From: Synechococcales cyanobacterium GL140_1_metabat_312
Lineage (GTDB): Bacteria > Cyanobacteriota > Cyanobacteriia > Leptolyngbyales > Leptolyngbyaceae
Direction: 5' to 3'
Assembly (NCBI GenBank): GCA_025351345.1
Contig: JANXWB010000048.1
Coordinates: 1 to 42,587, forward strand
Length of the DNA: 42,587 nt
This document shows positions 19,589 to 29,161 of the stretch, piece after piece. Below the pieces are notes generated by a model. It worked only from the letters and a program-made list of their open reading frames with translations. It was not told the DNA's origin and did not search any database. A program made the translations under genes and the position numbers. How positions within the stretch are numbered: the first letter of the stretch is position 1; every line of letters begins with the position of its first letter.

Positions 19589-20146
19589 ATGTACAAATTC
19601 TGGAAAATTGCATCATTATCTATCGCACTTATTTTTGTGGCAAAACCTGCCATGGCTTCTGTCACTTGTATTACGTCATCCGAAATGGATGCCTTATTGA
19701 TAATCTCAGCACCTACAGTTCTAAAAGTTGTGAAACAGAAATGCAAGACTGTTTTATCTAAAAATGCCTATCTGATTCAAAATAATGAAAGTATTTTGGC
19801 TAAATTTGAGGCAAATCGTGATGCCAGCAGATCATTAGCTGCCAAGGCTGTTCTGAAAATAATGTCGTCTCAACCCTTAAACAAAACACAGGTTGAGTCG
19901 TTGAGAACGATGCCATCTGACTCAATATTGGAACTTTGGCAAAATGGTATCTCGGCCTCTCTCAAAGTTGATGCGAATAGTTGTCTGGTTGGAAATGAGA
20001 GTATGGAACTCTTAGACCCACTGCCGCCACAAAATATGACGAAGGGATTAACACTCTTGATGCAAGCTGGATTCAATAGTGTAAGTAAAAAACAACAGAT
20101 CTCATTTCCTCTTTGTCCATATAAACCAAGTCAGAGTCAAAGATAA
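19589..20146 (+). CDS. Unknown secreted protein with four cysteines
   Basis: I do not recognise this 185-residue protein. The ATG at 19589 starts a signal peptide (MYKFWKIASLSIALIFVAKP, cut near AMA-S), so the product is exported. The mature part has exactly four cysteines (VTCITSS, KQKCKTV, NSCLVG, FPLCPY), enough for two disulphides, and is mostly helical with a lysine-rich beginning. Base composition is lower in GC than in the aldolase upstream. It is followed by an unusual scar of decayed genes, so recent local rearrangement is possible. The frame also opens at a TTG (19553), but that would bury the signal peptide. Confidence 0.6.
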   Translation: MYKFWKIASLSIALIFVAKPAMASVTCITSSEMDALLIISAPTVLKVVKQKCKTVLSKNAYLIQNNESILAKFEANRDASRSLAAKAVLKIMSSQPLNKTQVESLRTMPSDSILELWQNGISASLKVDANSCLVGNESMELLDPLPPQNMTKGLTLLMQAGFNSVSKKQQISFPLCPYKPSQSQR

Positions 20147-20234
20147 ATCACCTCCGAAGGCTGCCGATCGCTACCGATTTGACTCGATGAGCACTTTTGT
20201 CGCCACCGAATCCTCCAATCACTTTTATCGAAAC

Positions 20235-20362
20235 TGAGAAGAATTCTCTGAAGTCATGCTTCAAGACACCCGTTTTATAAGGAAGTTAAAGCTGAGGGTG
20301 AGGTGATTGGGGAAAAACGTGGTCCAAAAGAGGGAAAGCTTGAGGAGCGACGGTTGCGAGTT
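20235..20362 (+). pseudogene. Remnant of a Rpn-type PD-(D/E)XK nuclease/transposase gene (C-terminal part)
   Basis: Read with one frameshift in a T run near 20275, the plus strand encodes EEFSEVMLQDTRF and then YKEVKAEGEVIGEKRG, ending in KEGKLEER. The 'DTRFYKEVKAEGE' pattern and the charged E/G/K repeat tail resemble the C-terminal ends of Rpn or PD-(D/E)XK nuclease family 'putative transposases' common in cyanobacteria. A stop codon lies just upstream and no catalytic core survives. It abuts the IS982-like remnant on the other strand. Assignment rests on remembered family tails and is tentative. Confidence 0.4.
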
Positions 20363-20457
20363 TTCAGGCCGTTGCCCAGTAACTGACGTTTCCATTTAGG
20401 TTCAAAGGCTTGGCAAAAATCATCGACATGGCAAAACGGTCCTTCTAAGCCAGACAT
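20350..20457 (-). mobile_element. IS982-family transposase remnant (N-terminal fragment)
   Basis: The minus strand from the ATG at 20457 reads MSGLEGPFCHVDDFCQAFEP, continuing to KWKRQLL and KTRNRRSS. This matches the start of cyanobacterial IS982-type transposases, in which CHVDDFCQ.F.P.W and a basic R.RRS precede SLSEIMTI. Homology stops after about 36 codons; what follows is foreign sequence and a stop at 20275. The DDE catalytic part is absent, so the element is dead. The upstream side (20458-20514) may be its old end. Confidence 0.65.
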
Positions 20458-20460
20458 AGG

Positions 20461-20514
20461 GGAGGAACCTGCTGATTGCTTTACAATTTCAGCCTAACGG
20501 CTCCTCCTTTTTTT
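20461..20514 (+). terminator. Hairpin with T run beside the IS remnant
   Basis: GGAGGAACC at 20461 pairs with GGCTCCTCC at 20499 (one mismatch, long loop), and inside it AGCC-taac-GGCT forms a short stem. Seven Ts follow directly (20508-20514). This is a plausible rho-independent terminator on the plus strand, perhaps part of the former IS end, and it would stop read-through into the pentapeptide gene. Confidence 0.45.
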
Positions 20515-20712
20515 GCCTTCTCAAGCCGACTATCTTATCCAAAACTGACGTTGAATTAGATAGCTGCGACCATGGCAAAGTGGTGATGAACTCTTGCGAC
20601 AGCATACATAGATTAGCGAAAGGAAATTAAGGGAATCTACGGTTGTATGGGGCAAAAAACTAGTAAAAGTGAGTTATATTTATCAAGAGAAATAAGGGTC
20701 CAAAAAACCAAC

Positions 20713-21312
20713 ATGAAATATCTTCTACGATTTTGGCTGCCGATGGTGATTTTGGCAGTAACCGCTGCTCTTCCTGCTCATGCGTTTAAGCAGGAGGATG
20801 TTGATAAATTGCAGGCGACGAATGAATGTAACAAATGTGATCTGAGTAAGTCTAGCCTGAACCGTCTCAACCTGTTCAATGCCAAACTGGAAGATGCCAA
20901 CCTGGAAAGCGCTAACCTGAGTGGTGCTAGACTGTACCGTGCCAAACTGGGCGGTGCGAACCTGCTCAATGCCATCCTGCTCCGTGCCAACCTGAGCGGT
21001 GCCAACTTGGAAGGTTCCAACCTGGAAAATGCCGACCTGAGCGGTGCCAACCTGATTAATGCCGACCTGAGTGGTGCCAGCCTAATTAATGCCCACCTGA
21101 TCAGGGCCAACCTGATTAATGCCAATCTAGAAGGTGCCAATCTAGAAGGTGCCAACCTAAGCGATGCGAATTTGCTCGGTGCCAACCTTCGCGGTGCCAA
21201 CCTGCTGGGTGCCAATTTGCTGGGTGCCAACCTGATTAATGCCAACCTGCGCGGTGCCAATCTTTATGAGGCAACGGTATCTAAGGATCAACTAAAGGAA
21301 GCTACCAAATAA
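20713..21312 (+). CDS. Secreted pentapeptide-repeat protein
   Basis: A 199-residue exported protein. The ATG at 20713 gives a signal peptide ([20 protein letters not shown], cut after AHA). An upstream ATG at 20647 would add 22 polar residues and hide it. The mature start has a CNKCDLS motif with two cysteines. About 28 pentapeptides of the A(D/N)Lxx type follow (residues about 45-185: [27 protein letters not shown]), predicted to form a right-handed quadrilateral beta helix. The DNA shows the matching 15-base periodicity. Cyanobacteria hold many such proteins in the lumen or periplasm, mostly of unknown role. No partner gene is adjacent. Confidence 0.9.
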   Translation: MKYLLRFWLPMVILAVTAALPAHAFKQEDVDKLQATNECNKCDLSKSSLNRLNLFNAKLEDANLESANLSGARLYRAKLGGANLLNAILLRANLSGANLEGSNLENADLSGANLINADLSGASLINAHLIRANLINANLEGANLEGANLSDANLLGANLRGANLLGANLLGANLINANLRGANLYEATVSKDQLKEATK

Positions 21313-21475
21313 CTCAACGAATAGTGCTCTGTTCTGAAGCCTGAGGGAGCGGAGCGCTGTGCCTTGTTGTAGTGAAAAAGCGATCGTCTTTTGTTCCCTT
21401 TGGGGTCGATCGCGTGTTGTTTGAGTACGAAAGCGCTGGGTTAAGTTGACACTACCAATTTAACTAATACAAATC

Positions 21476-21508
21476 GCGATCAGACTTTTTATGAATTAGT
21501 CCGATCGC
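21476..21508 (-). terminator. Inverted repeat downstream of folE
   Basis: Arms GCGATCAGACT and AGTCCGATCGC (11 bp, one mismatch, loop of 11) lie 30 bases past the folE stop. On the minus strand a T-rich but broken run follows (GATTTGTATT). Probably the folE terminator. Confidence 0.45.
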
Positions 21509-21537
21509 TTATTAATGGATTCAGTTGATAGCGAAAA

Positions 21538-22194
21538 TTACCAGAAAGAAGGCTGGTGACGGATTAAGTTCAAGAACTCCTCACGGGTCCGCAAATCTTC
21601 CTGGAAACAGCCCACCATAGAACTCGTTACTGTCCAAGAACCAGGCTTTTGAACGCCGCGCATCACCATACACATGTGGGACGCTTCCAACACCACCGCA
21701 ACTCCACGAGGCTGGAGAGCTTCTTGTAATGCTTTAGCAACTTGGCTGGTCAAACGCTCTTGGACCTGCATCCGGCGAGCATACATATCCACAATGCGGG
21801 CTAGCTTGCTTAAACCCACAACCTTTTGATTAGGAATATAGGCAACGTGTGCGCGTCCCATGAAGGGCAACATGTGATGTTCGCACATGCTGAAGAAATT
21901 AATGTCGCGAACCAAGACCATCTCATTGTGACCCTCGTCAAAGATTGCCCCATTTAGCAACTCTTCTAGGGATTGGGCATAGCCACCTGTCAAATATTGC
22001 ATTGACTTGGCCACGCGCTTTGGAGTCTTCAGCAGACCCTCACGATCGGGATCTTCCCCAACCCCAATGATCATTTCGCGCACCGCTGCTTCCATGGATG
22101 CAAAGTAATCAGCACCACCATCGGCCCGGTTTGCATTGCGCGCCAGTTCAGTCTCTAAAGAAGAATTTAGAGCAGAGTCATTTACGATCGTCAT
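21538..22194 (-). CDS. folE: GTP cyclohydrolase I
   Basis: Converts GTP to dihydroneopterin triphosphate, the first step of tetrahydrofolate and pterin synthesis. The 218-residue protein has the normal length and shows the type I zinc and active-site motifs: [20 protein letters not shown] (zinc cysteine and histidines), then [20 protein letters not shown] and the second zinc cysteine in [15 protein letters not shown]. An AAGGA site eight bases before the ATG supports the start. It lies 50 bases downstream of the short-chain dehydrogenase gene on the same strand and may be co-transcribed. That dehydrogenase could in principle reduce a pterin, but its sequence does not say so. Confidence 0.97.
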   Translation of the reverse strand: MTIVNDSALNSSLETELARNANRADGGADYFASMEAAVREMIIGVGEDPDREGLLKTPKRVAKSMQYLTGGYAQSLEELLNGAIFDEGHNEMVLVRDINFFSMCEHHMLPFMGRAHVAYIPNQKVVGLSKLARIVDMYARRMQVQERLTSQVAKALQEALQPRGVAVVLEASHMCMVMRGVQKPGSWTVTSSMVGCFQEDLRTREEFLNLIRHQPSFW

Positions 22195-22244
22195 GAGTTC
22201 AGTCCTTAAGAATTGGAAATGAGAAACTTTAGATTTGAGAATGC

Positions 22245-22970
22245 TTAGAAGGTTCCGCCAGTTGGGAGCAGAATCATTTCTTCAATGGCCGCACCCTGAG
22301 GCATTTGAGCCGCGTATAAAATCGAGGCAGCCACCACGTCTGGGGTCAACATGGCACTACGATCGAAGTCAGCCTGAACAGTATCTGTATCCCATAGCTC
22401 AGTGTTAACCGAACCTGGAGACATAGAAATCGCTCGAATGCCATAGCTACGCTCTTCTGTGGCCAGAGTTTTGGTCAATGCTAAAAGGCCAAATTTACTG
22501 ACGCAGTACAACCCCCAATTCGGGAATGTCTGATGGGCGGCAACAGAGGATAGGTTAATAATGGTCCCGTGCTTTTGCGATCGTAGTTTTGGCAAAACCC
22601 CTTGAATCACTTGAAAGACGCTGGTCAAATTCAGATCAATCACTCGCTGCCAGTCCGCTAATGGCGTTTCCAGTAGGCCATTGGTATACCCCATTCCCGC
22701 ATTGTTAATTACAATATCAAGCCGGGGTAAGGGGCTAACAAGAGCGCTAATCTTGCGCTTAACCTGTGACAGATCCGCTAGGTCGATAGCCGAAACCTTC
22801 ACCTCAACCCCAAGCGATCGAGTCTGAAGGGCCACTTCATCTAGCTTCTGCTGATTTCGGCCTACTAAAACCAGATCAATTCCAGCCTTAGCAAACGCGA
22901 TCGCCGTCGCCTTGCCAATACCACTACTCGCCCCGGTAATCAAGGCGCACTGTGTTTGAGTCAAAGTCAT
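22245..22970 (-). CDS. Short-chain dehydrogenase/reductase
   Basis: An NAD(P)-dependent oxidoreductase of 241 residues. The Rossmann start [19 protein letters not shown] binds the cofactor, NNAGMGY follows, and the catalytic triad appears as S in NLSSVA (near 137) with Y and K in YCVSKFG (near 150-154). The frame begins at 23021, but the ATG at 22970 gives the usual start shortly before the Rossmann strand. The substrate cannot be read from sequence. It sits directly upstream of folE, which may mean pterin or merely shared transcription. Confidence 0.9.
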   Translation of the reverse strand: MTLTQTQCALITGASSGIGKATAIAFAKAGIDLVLVGRNQQKLDEVALQTRSLGVEVKVSAIDLADLSQVKRKISALVSPLPRLDIVINNAGMGYTNGLLETPLADWQRVIDLNLTSVFQVIQGVLPKLRSQKHGTIINLSSVAAHQTFPNWGLYCVSKFGLLALTKTLATEERSYGIRAISMSPGSVNTELWDTDTVQADFDRSAMLTPDVVAASILYAAQMPQGAAIEEMILLPTGGTF

Positions 22971-23182
22971 ACTCTCGCAACGAACTGATGATTTAAAACT
23001 TAGACTCGATCGCTGCGTCACTTTGATGAACCCCTAGACCACCTTGCTAGGAATGAACCCTAGGATTTCGTCTCAGCAGAGGGCGATCGAGTAAATGGAC
23101 ATGTAAACAAATATTACAGATTCTTATTGTAGCACTATGGACGGGACTTATTGCGGACCAACCGCCCTGAAGAACCAACCGT

Positions 23183-24163
23183 CTAACCCAAGCCCTCAGA
23201 GAATTTGCCGATATTCCGAAACTTGTTGTATCGGAGATCACGGCGCTGCTGGCTAGTCATGCTATCAAGATAGATAAGGTTAGTGAGGATGGCCGCTTTG
23301 ACCTGTTCGGTAGCCAGCACCGGATCCGTATGAGCTGCTCCCGTGGGTTCGGTAATCACTTCATCAATAATGCCAAGCCCCATCAGATCTTCAGACGTTA
23401 TTTTTAAAGCTTCTGCGGCTTTCGACGATTTCCCCGCATCGCGCCACAGAATAGCAGCACAGGCTTCGGGGGGCGCAACGCTGTAGACGGAATGCTCCAT
23501 CATCAACAGCCGATCGCCCACTCCAATGCCCAAGGCACCCCCTGATCCACCTTCGCCCACTACTGTGCAGATAATCGGCACATCAAACTTGAACATTTCT
23601 CGCAGGTTGAACGCGATCGCTTCGCCTTGACCATACTCTTCTGCTTCAATGCCAGCCCAGGCCGCAGGAGTATCGATAAAGGTGAGAATCGGCATTCCAA
23701 AGCGATTGGCGTGTTCCATCAATCGAATCGCCTTGCGATAGCCACTAGGCGAGGCTTGACCAAAGTTTCGTTGAATATTGTCCTTAGTATTGCGGCCCTT
23801 TTGCTGTCCTAACATCACGACAGCACGACCATCAATTCGGCCCACACCGCCTACCATGGCCAAGTCATCAAACCCAGCCCGATCGCCATGCATCTCCAGC
23901 CAATCATCGCTAATGGCTTGAATGTAATCTAGCGTGGTCGGGCGGCGAGGATGACGGGCCACTTGCAGACGTTGCTGAGGCGTGAGGCTACTAAAAATCT
24001 CTTTACGGAGCTGACAGGCACGTTCTTCTAACTGTAGAATTTGCCCCGCCACATCCACTTCGGTTTCAGCAGCAAGATCCCGCACTTGCTTGATTTGCTC
24101 TTCAAGCTCGGCTAGGGGTTTTTCAAAATCAAGGAGAATAGGTTTACGATCGGTCGTAGGCAT
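23183..24163 (-). CDS. accA: Acetyl-CoA carboxylase carboxyltransferase, alpha subunit
   Basis: Transfers the carboxyl group from carboxybiotin to acetyl-CoA to form malonyl-CoA, as a complex with AccD. The 326-residue product begins [20 protein letters not shown], the normal family start. An upstream ATG (24220) adds 19 residues without family similarity. Later come [24 protein letters not shown], the carboxyltransferase core [20 protein letters not shown] and [20 protein letters not shown]. AccB is encoded elsewhere in the window (10769-11236); accC and accD are not here. Scattered acc genes are usual in cyanobacteria. Confidence 0.96.
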   Translation of the reverse strand: MPTTDRKPILLDFEKPLAELEEQIKQVRDLAAETEVDVAGQILQLEERACQLRKEIFSSLTPQQRLQVARHPRRPTTLDYIQAISDDWLEMHGDRAGFDDLAMVGGVGRIDGRAVVMLGQQKGRNTKDNIQRNFGQASPSGYRKAIRLMEHANRFGMPILTFIDTPAAWAGIEAEEYGQGEAIAFNLREMFKFDVPIICTVVGEGGSGGALGIGVGDRLLMMEHSVYSVAPPEACAAILWRDAGKSSKAAEALKITSEDLMGLGIIDEVITEPTGAAHTDPVLATEQVKAAILTNLIYLDSMTSQQRRDLRYNKFRNIGKFSEGLG

Positions 24164-24371
24164 GGCAAAGGGAGAATTTAAGGCGGAATCTTGGTCCGAC
24201 CAATTACCATTGATAAGCATAGAGCTTAATGGGATGACTGCTGATAATCACGCTTGACTAACACAAAGTTTATGCCTAGCGGTTTAGGTTTAGCGATCGA
24301 TACCCAGATTTTCATACCTCTCAATTTTATGCCCTTAGATTGACCCCGCAATCCCTATTCCCGCAACAGTT

Positions 24372-24887
24372 ATGAAAGAGCCTCCTCGCTGCTTTGAGAA
24401 CTCCATCCTCATCTCCGCCACAGCTACTACTGTTGAACGCTGCGTCACAGAACTTGATCTCATGACACGGTGGCTGAATCCCATGCTGTCCTGCGAACCT
24501 GAGGGCGGCACTTGGTCTACGGAAATTGGTAGCAAGAGTAAGTTTGTGGTGATGATTCCACTCTTAAAATTCGGATTACAGCCCACACTGCACAATATCG
24601 TTAGCGATCGCGCCCCCGGATTAGTTGTATGGGATTTTGAGGGATTTTTTGTGGGAACCGATCGTTGGCAATGCGACCCAATAGACCCAGTAGATGAGGC
24701 AGTAGGCGATTTAATGTCCAGTCCATCCCGACTCGCGACACGCTTGACAAACTGCTTCACGTTTGAAATTCCCAATCCACTCGTGCGGTTTGGGTTCAAC
24801 AAATTTGCCTTATCACTCACTCAGACTGACATGATCGCTCAGCTCAAACGAATTAAGGTCGTCGCCGAACAGCTCCAACGCACGTAA
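24372..24887 (+). CDS. SRPBCC-superfamily (START/polyketide cyclase-like) protein
   Basis: A 171-residue soluble protein. It begins with FENSILISATATTVERCVTE, the first strand and helix typical of the SRPBCC helix-grip fold, then LMTRWLNPMLSCEPEGG and paired beta strands (SKFVVMIPLLKF; GLVVWDFEGFFVGTDRWQC). The long C-terminal helix holds the end of the fold (NKFALSLTQTDMIAQLKRIKVVAEQL). Such proteins bind hydrophobic ligands, but which one is unknown. It is divergent from accA, and the pair is common in cyanobacteria as far as I recall. An antisense frame of 161 codons over this gene is a shadow. Confidence 0.82.
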   Translation: MKEPPRCFENSILISATATTVERCVTELDLMTRWLNPMLSCEPEGGTWSTEIGSKSKFVVMIPLLKFGLQPTLHNIVSDRAPGLVVWDFEGFFVGTDRWQCDPIDPVDEAVGDLMSSPSRLATRLTNCFTFEIPNPLVRFGFNKFALSLTQTDMIAQLKRIKVVAEQLQRT

Positions 24888-25271
24888 CATTCCTAGTCGA
24901 GAATTCTCGGTCGAGGAGCGATCGTTGCTTAGATACTCTTATTGAATGCGGTTTGAGTGCGGTTTAAATACAGCCATTTGGACACCAAGAGTTACAGCCT
25001 ATTTCAAGAATATGATTTAAAGAAGGAGTTGTTCTAGGGCTATCCTTTTCAACTGGAAAGCCTATAAAATAAGCCTCCTACCCGTTAGGGTTGATTGGGT
25101 GCGTTTTAGTGTATATCCATACACATATTCAGGAAAGTAGGATTTTTACCTGATTCGGGCTAAATATTCCGTTAATTCTTACAATCATTTAAGACGATAT
25201 TTGTTGCGTGATCTAATCCATGGACGACGCGCACAGATTAATAGCTACCCAACTCTCAACGGTGTTCCCTC
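24888..25271. other. Intergenic region upstream of ribBA
   Basis: A 384-base leader-like region. I looked for an FMN riboswitch and did not see its conserved core. A 6-bp palindromic hairpin GTGTAT-atcc-ATACAC lies at about 25110-25125, and GAGAATTCTC near 24900 is a perfect palindrome. Neither matches a site I can name. No coding frame is convincing. Confidence 0.5.
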
Positions 25272-26975
25272 TTGAACTACTTAATCCAGCTACCCGAACC
25301 CAATTCCGTTACTAATTTTGTGTTTGACTCCATTGAATCTGCCCTAGCTGATCTGAAAATCGGCAAATCTGTTGTTGTTGTCGATGATGAAAATCGCGAG
25401 AACGAAGGCGATCTAATTTGCGCCGCGCAGTTTGCCACTCCCGATATGATTAATTTCATGGCAGTTGAGGCGCGCGGGTTGATTTGCCTTGCGATGATGG
25501 GCGATCGGTTGGATGAGTTAGATTTGCCCTTAATGGTCCGTGAAAATACGGATAGTAATCAAACCGCCTTCACCGTCAGCATTGATGCCTCGCCCGCTGT
25601 GGGGGTGACCACCGGAATTTCGGCGGACGATCGTGCCTGCACCATTCAAGTTTCGATCGACCCCAAGACCAAACCCAGTGACCTACGTCGTCCCGGCCAT
25701 ATTTTCCCATTACGCGCACGGGAAGGCGGGGTGCTGAAGCGGGCGGGCCACACGGAAGCCGCCGTAGATTTATCTCGACTGGCCGGGTTGTATCCAGCGG
25801 GTGTAATTTGTGAAATTCAGAATCCTGATGGATCGATGTCTCGGTTGCCCGATCTAGTCACGTATGCAAAAGCCAGAAATTTGAAGCTGATTAGTATTGC
25901 AGATTTAATTAGCTATCGTTTGCGACATGAGCGTTTTGTCCAACGTGAAACTGTGGCAAATCTCCCCTCACAATACGGCCAGTTTCAAATCTACGGCTAT
26001 CGCAATTCTCTGGACAATACCGAACATGTGGCGATCGTCAAAGGAAATCCTGAGCAATTCTCCGATTCTGCGGTGATGGTGCGGGTTCATTCTGAATGTT
26101 TAACGGGCGATGCGTTGGGTTCTTTGCGGTGTGACTGTCAAATGCAGCTCCAAGCCGCCATGAAAATGATTGACTTGGCAGGTCAGGGCGTGATTGTCTA
26201 TCTCCGTCAAGAAGGCCGTGGAATTGGCTTGGTGAATAAGCTCCGAGCATACTCGTTGCAAGACATTGGGTTGGATACCGTCGAAGCCAACGAGCGGCTT
26301 GGGTTTCCGGCGGATCTCCGGGACTATGGTGTGGGCGCACAGATTTTGAATGACCTGGGCATTACTAAGCTCCGGTTGATCACCAATAATCCTCGTAAAA
26401 TTGCGGGCTTGAAGGGCTATGGCCTTGAGATGGTCGATCGGGTGCCGTTGTTGATTGAGGCAACGGATTACAATGCGAGCTATTTAGCCACTAAAGCCGA
26501 GAAAATGGGCCATTTGTTGGTCAGTAACTACCTAATGACCTTGGCGATCGATTGGAAAGATGAGCCACCCACCTTGGCGGAACGTTATGAACGTCTTGAA
26601 AAAGTTAAGTTTTTATCCCGAGGCTTTGGCTTGATGCTAGACGAAGAAGTGAGACCAATGGCCGCATCGATTTTGGGAACGGAGAAAGGATTAGTCGTGA
26701 ATCTCGGGACTGAACGCGGGGAAGAGATGTCCGAGACTTGGTTTCTTGAACCAAATAATAGCTACATTGAGTCGATCGCAAATCTGGTGAGCCAACTAGC
26801 AAAATGGGTGACGATCGAAAAGATATCGTTATTGTTATCCGATGGTCGCGATCCGTTGGTTGGTTTACAGGCTCAGATCGACCGCCGATCGTTGGATATG
26901 ACAGAGGTTCGATCGACTTTTGACGGACCATTGGAAACACAGTTAGTTTATAGCTTTGGGCCAACTGGTGTTTAG
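25272..26975 (+). CDS. ribBA: Bifunctional riboflavin synthesis protein RibBA with C-terminal extension
   Basis: Supplies both precursors of riboflavin. Residues about 20-215 form 3,4-dihydroxy-2-butanone-4-phosphate synthase ([39 protein letters not shown]). Residues about 225-425 form GTP cyclohydrolase II, with zinc cysteines in [17 protein letters not shown] and the substrate loop [20 protein letters not shown]. About 140 further residues follow, a segment also found in other cyanobacterial RibBA proteins. The frame starts at TTG (25272) without a clear ribosome site. A GTG at 25320 is an alternative, so the first 16 residues are uncertain. It is transcribed alone. Confidence 0.95.
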   Translation: MNYLIQLPEPNSVTNFVFDSIESALADLKIGKSVVVVDDENRENEGDLICAAQFATPDMINFMAVEARGLICLAMMGDRLDELDLPLMVRENTDSNQTAFTVSIDASPAVGVTTGISADDRACTIQVSIDPKTKPSDLRRPGHIFPLRAREGGVLKRAGHTEAAVDLSRLAGLYPAGVICEIQNPDGSMSRLPDLVTYAKARNLKLISIADLISYRLRHERFVQRETVANLPSQYGQFQIYGYRNSLDNTEHVAIVKGNPEQFSDSAVMVRVHSECLTGDALGSLRCDCQMQLQAAMKMIDLAGQGVIVYLRQEGRGIGLVNKLRAYSLQDIGLDTVEANERLGFPADLRDYGVGAQILNDLGITKLRLITNNPRKIAGLKGYGLEMVDRVPLLIEATDYNASYLATKAEKMGHLLVSNYLMTLAIDWKDEPPTLAERYERLEKVKFLSRGFGLMLDEEVRPMAASILGTEKGLVVNLGTERGEEMSETWFLEPNNSYIESIANLVSQLAKWVTIEKISLLLSDGRDPLVGLQAQIDRRSLDMTEVRSTFDGPLETQLVYSFGPTGV

Positions 26976-27041
26976 AAAAAGGAGTGGGGTCTAGGAAAAA
27001 TCGTCACCTCTGTAGAAATTCCTGTAGAAATCACTTGGCGT

Positions 27042-29000
27042 CTAATTCAATTGCAGCACAGGAGACTCTTCAGGAGATTGACTATTGGAAACGGCCACTT
27101 CCAAAGGCTGATCTTGATACACATTCAAATCAAACCAAAATGTTGTCCCAACCCCCACTTCGCTAATCAGATTTACCTGACTTCGATGTTTTTCTTGAAT
27201 GATATTCCGAACAATCGATAGCCCGAGGCCCGTGCCTTCTAGAGTATGAACCTGATTTTCGACTCGGAAAAATCGTTCAAAGATATTGGCCTGAGCCTCG
27301 GGTTCAATACCAATTCCGGTATCTGAAATCTCGACTCGTACTAGCTTTGCATTGTTTTCTAAATCGTGTTCATCCGTCAGATAGGTCCGAATGGCAATGC
27401 GCCCGCCAGATTGGGTGAACTTCATCGCATTGCCGACCAAATTGGCTAAAACTTGCACAATCAAATCATAATTCCCAGTCACTATTGGTAAATCTGCTTC
27501 AATATCCTGAACCAATTCAATATTTTTATCCTTGGCATTCAGTTGATAGGTCCGAAGCGTTTGCTCGATCGCCGGACTGAGGTCTAGAGCATCCAGAGTA
27601 TAGGTTCGAGAGGATTCAAGCCGGGTTAGATCTAAGACATCATTGACGAGGCGGGTCAGCCGATCGGTTTCATGGTTTGCAGTTTCTAAAAACTCCCTTC
27701 GTTGTGCGGGTTCAAGAGCATCCCCATATTCATACAAGGTTTCAATGAATGACTTGATATTAAATAGTGGGGTTCGCAATTCATGGGAAACATTACTAAT
27801 GAATTGACTTTTGGCCGCATTCAACTCAGTTTCCCGAGTGATGTCCTGCACCGTCATGGCGATGCCCCGAAGATTCTCTTTAGTTCCATCAAGGACTGTA
27901 TTCAACAAAATCCGAATCGTGCAATAGATCGGTTCTGGCAGCGTAATAGTGAACTCGGCCCCTTCTTTAAGTTCACCACGAATAATTTGATACAAGGGAC
28001 GGGTGAGTTCGGCTTGAACAGAAGTGGGTAGGGCATACAGAGCATTTTCACCTTCGATCGACCCATCCCAACCAAAAATTCGTTTGGCCGTGGAGTTAGC
28101 CAATAAAATTTGAAAATCCGTATCCAGTAGAATTGCTCCATCTGCAATTGTAGATACCAAGGTTTCGAGCTTGGCTTTTTCGGAGGTTAGCTCATCAATA
28201 TTTTGTTCTTCGTAACGTTCTAGTCGCTCGGCCATTTCATTGAAGCTAGACATAAGCCCTAGGAATTCTCCACCCAAGGGCAAATCAACCCGCTGCTTAA
28301 AATTTCCCTTGGCAATGTTCTTCACACCATTCAATAGTTCGCGAATCGGTTTAGTAATGGTTAAAGCGTTGAACACCGCACCCAAAATCACCATGGCCCA
28401 AATCGATACAAATACGGCGGTCGTCACGTCACGGGTGAGATTTGACGAGGCGATCGTGGCGGGATTTGGATTGGTGCCGATCGCCAAAACGCCCAAATAC
28501 TTCCCTTCATATAGCAATGGCACAAAAACATCCGTCACTTCACCGTCGGGGGTAAGATGTTGTCGAACCATGGGCAAGTCCATGCGCTCAGAGAAATCTT
28601 CGGGAAGTTGAATACGGCGTTTGATGATGAGAGAATTTTGGACTTCGACATCACTGAAGGGAATTCCAAAGTAAATTTCACCTTTAGGATTGGCGTAGAT
28701 CATGTAACGAACACTGGCTGTGCTGCTATAAAAACGCTGAGAAAAACTCGCCAGTTCGCTCTTCTTGTCTTCCCCAACCAAGGGCGCAACGTTGGCCGCC
28801 AGAAGCAAGCCTAAGTCGCTGCCAAATCGAGTGTCATTAATCTGTGCATCGGATTGAATGGTATCAACCGCCCAAAACGTCAGGCCACTCATCACCAGTG
28901 ACACCACTAGGGTCGCGATCGCCATCAATTTAGTCTGAAGTGTGAAGTCAGACCACCACCGGACCAAAATATCTCGAACGGTTAGGAGGGGCGACAACAC
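27042..29000 (-). CDS. nblS: NblS/Hik33 (Ycf26)-type sensor histidine kinase
   Basis: A 652-residue membrane histidine kinase, close to the usual NblS/Hik33/DspA length. TM1 is at about 24-46, preceded by the family-typical WWSDFTLQTKLMAIATLVVS. An extracytoplasmic sensor follows (47-193), then TM2 (195-215), HAMP (216-268), PAS (285-395), the dimerisation domain with phospho-accepting H406 (NVSHELRTPLFNIKSFIETL) and the ATPase domain (NLVGNAMKFT, SDTGIGIEPE, GTGLGLSIVR). In cyanobacteria this kinase controls high-light, cold, osmotic and nutrient responses through RpaB. The start codon is GTG with AGG seven bases before. The response regulator is not in this window. The subfamily call rests on the N-terminus, domain order and length. 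Confidence 0.88.
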   Translation of the reverse strand: MLSPLLTVRDILVRWWSDFTLQTKLMAIATLVVSLVMSGLTFWAVDTIQSDAQINDTRFGSDLGLLLAANVAPLVGEDKKSELASFSQRFYSSTASVRYMIYANPKGEIYFGIPFSDVEVQNSLIIKRRIQLPEDFSERMDLPMVRQHLTPDGEVTDVFVPLLYEGKYLGVLAIGTNPNPATIASSNLTRDVTTAVFVSIWAMVILGAVFNALTITKPIRELLNGVKNIAKGNFKQRVDLPLGGEFLGLMSSFNEMAERLERYEEQNIDELTSEKAKLETLVSTIADGAILLDTDFQILLANSTAKRIFGWDGSIEGENALYALPTSVQAELTRPLYQIIRGELKEGAEFTITLPEPIYCTIRILLNTVLDGTKENLRGIAMTVQDITRETELNAAKSQFISNVSHELRTPLFNIKSFIETLYEYGDALEPAQRREFLETANHETDRLTRLVNDVLDLTRLESSRTYTLDALDLSPAIEQTLRTYQLNAKDKNIELVQDIEADLPIVTGNYDLIVQVLANLVGNAMKFTQSGGRIAIRTYLTDEHDLENNAKLVRVEISDTGIGIEPEAQANIFERFFRVENQVHTLEGTGLGLSIVRNIIQEKHRSQVNLISEVGVGTTFWFDLNVYQDQPLEVAVSNSQSPEESPVLQLN

Positions 29001-29161
29001 AACAATACCTATACTGGGTTCAGAACTCGGTTCAAAGTTTCATCTATCATACCTTGTGCGCTCAATTCAAATTCTTGTGTTGAACCGCATTTTGAATTCG
29101 TTTTGATTCCTGAAATTTAAGCATAGTGACCCGATCGTCGATATTTTTTGCCCGCTATCTC

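Noticed and set aside
20778-21260. 160-codon frame antisense to the pentapeptide-repeat gene
   Set aside because: It is a by-product of the 15-base periodicity; the sense strand has signal peptide and repeat logic.
24335-24820. 161-codon frame antisense to the SRPBCC gene
   Set aside because: Low-complexity Ser/Thr/Gly translation without motifs; the sense frame fits a known fold.
24888-25271. Possible FMN riboswitch upstream of ribBA
   Set aside because: The leader is long enough, but the conserved RFN core sequence is absent by eye; only a short palindrome is seen.
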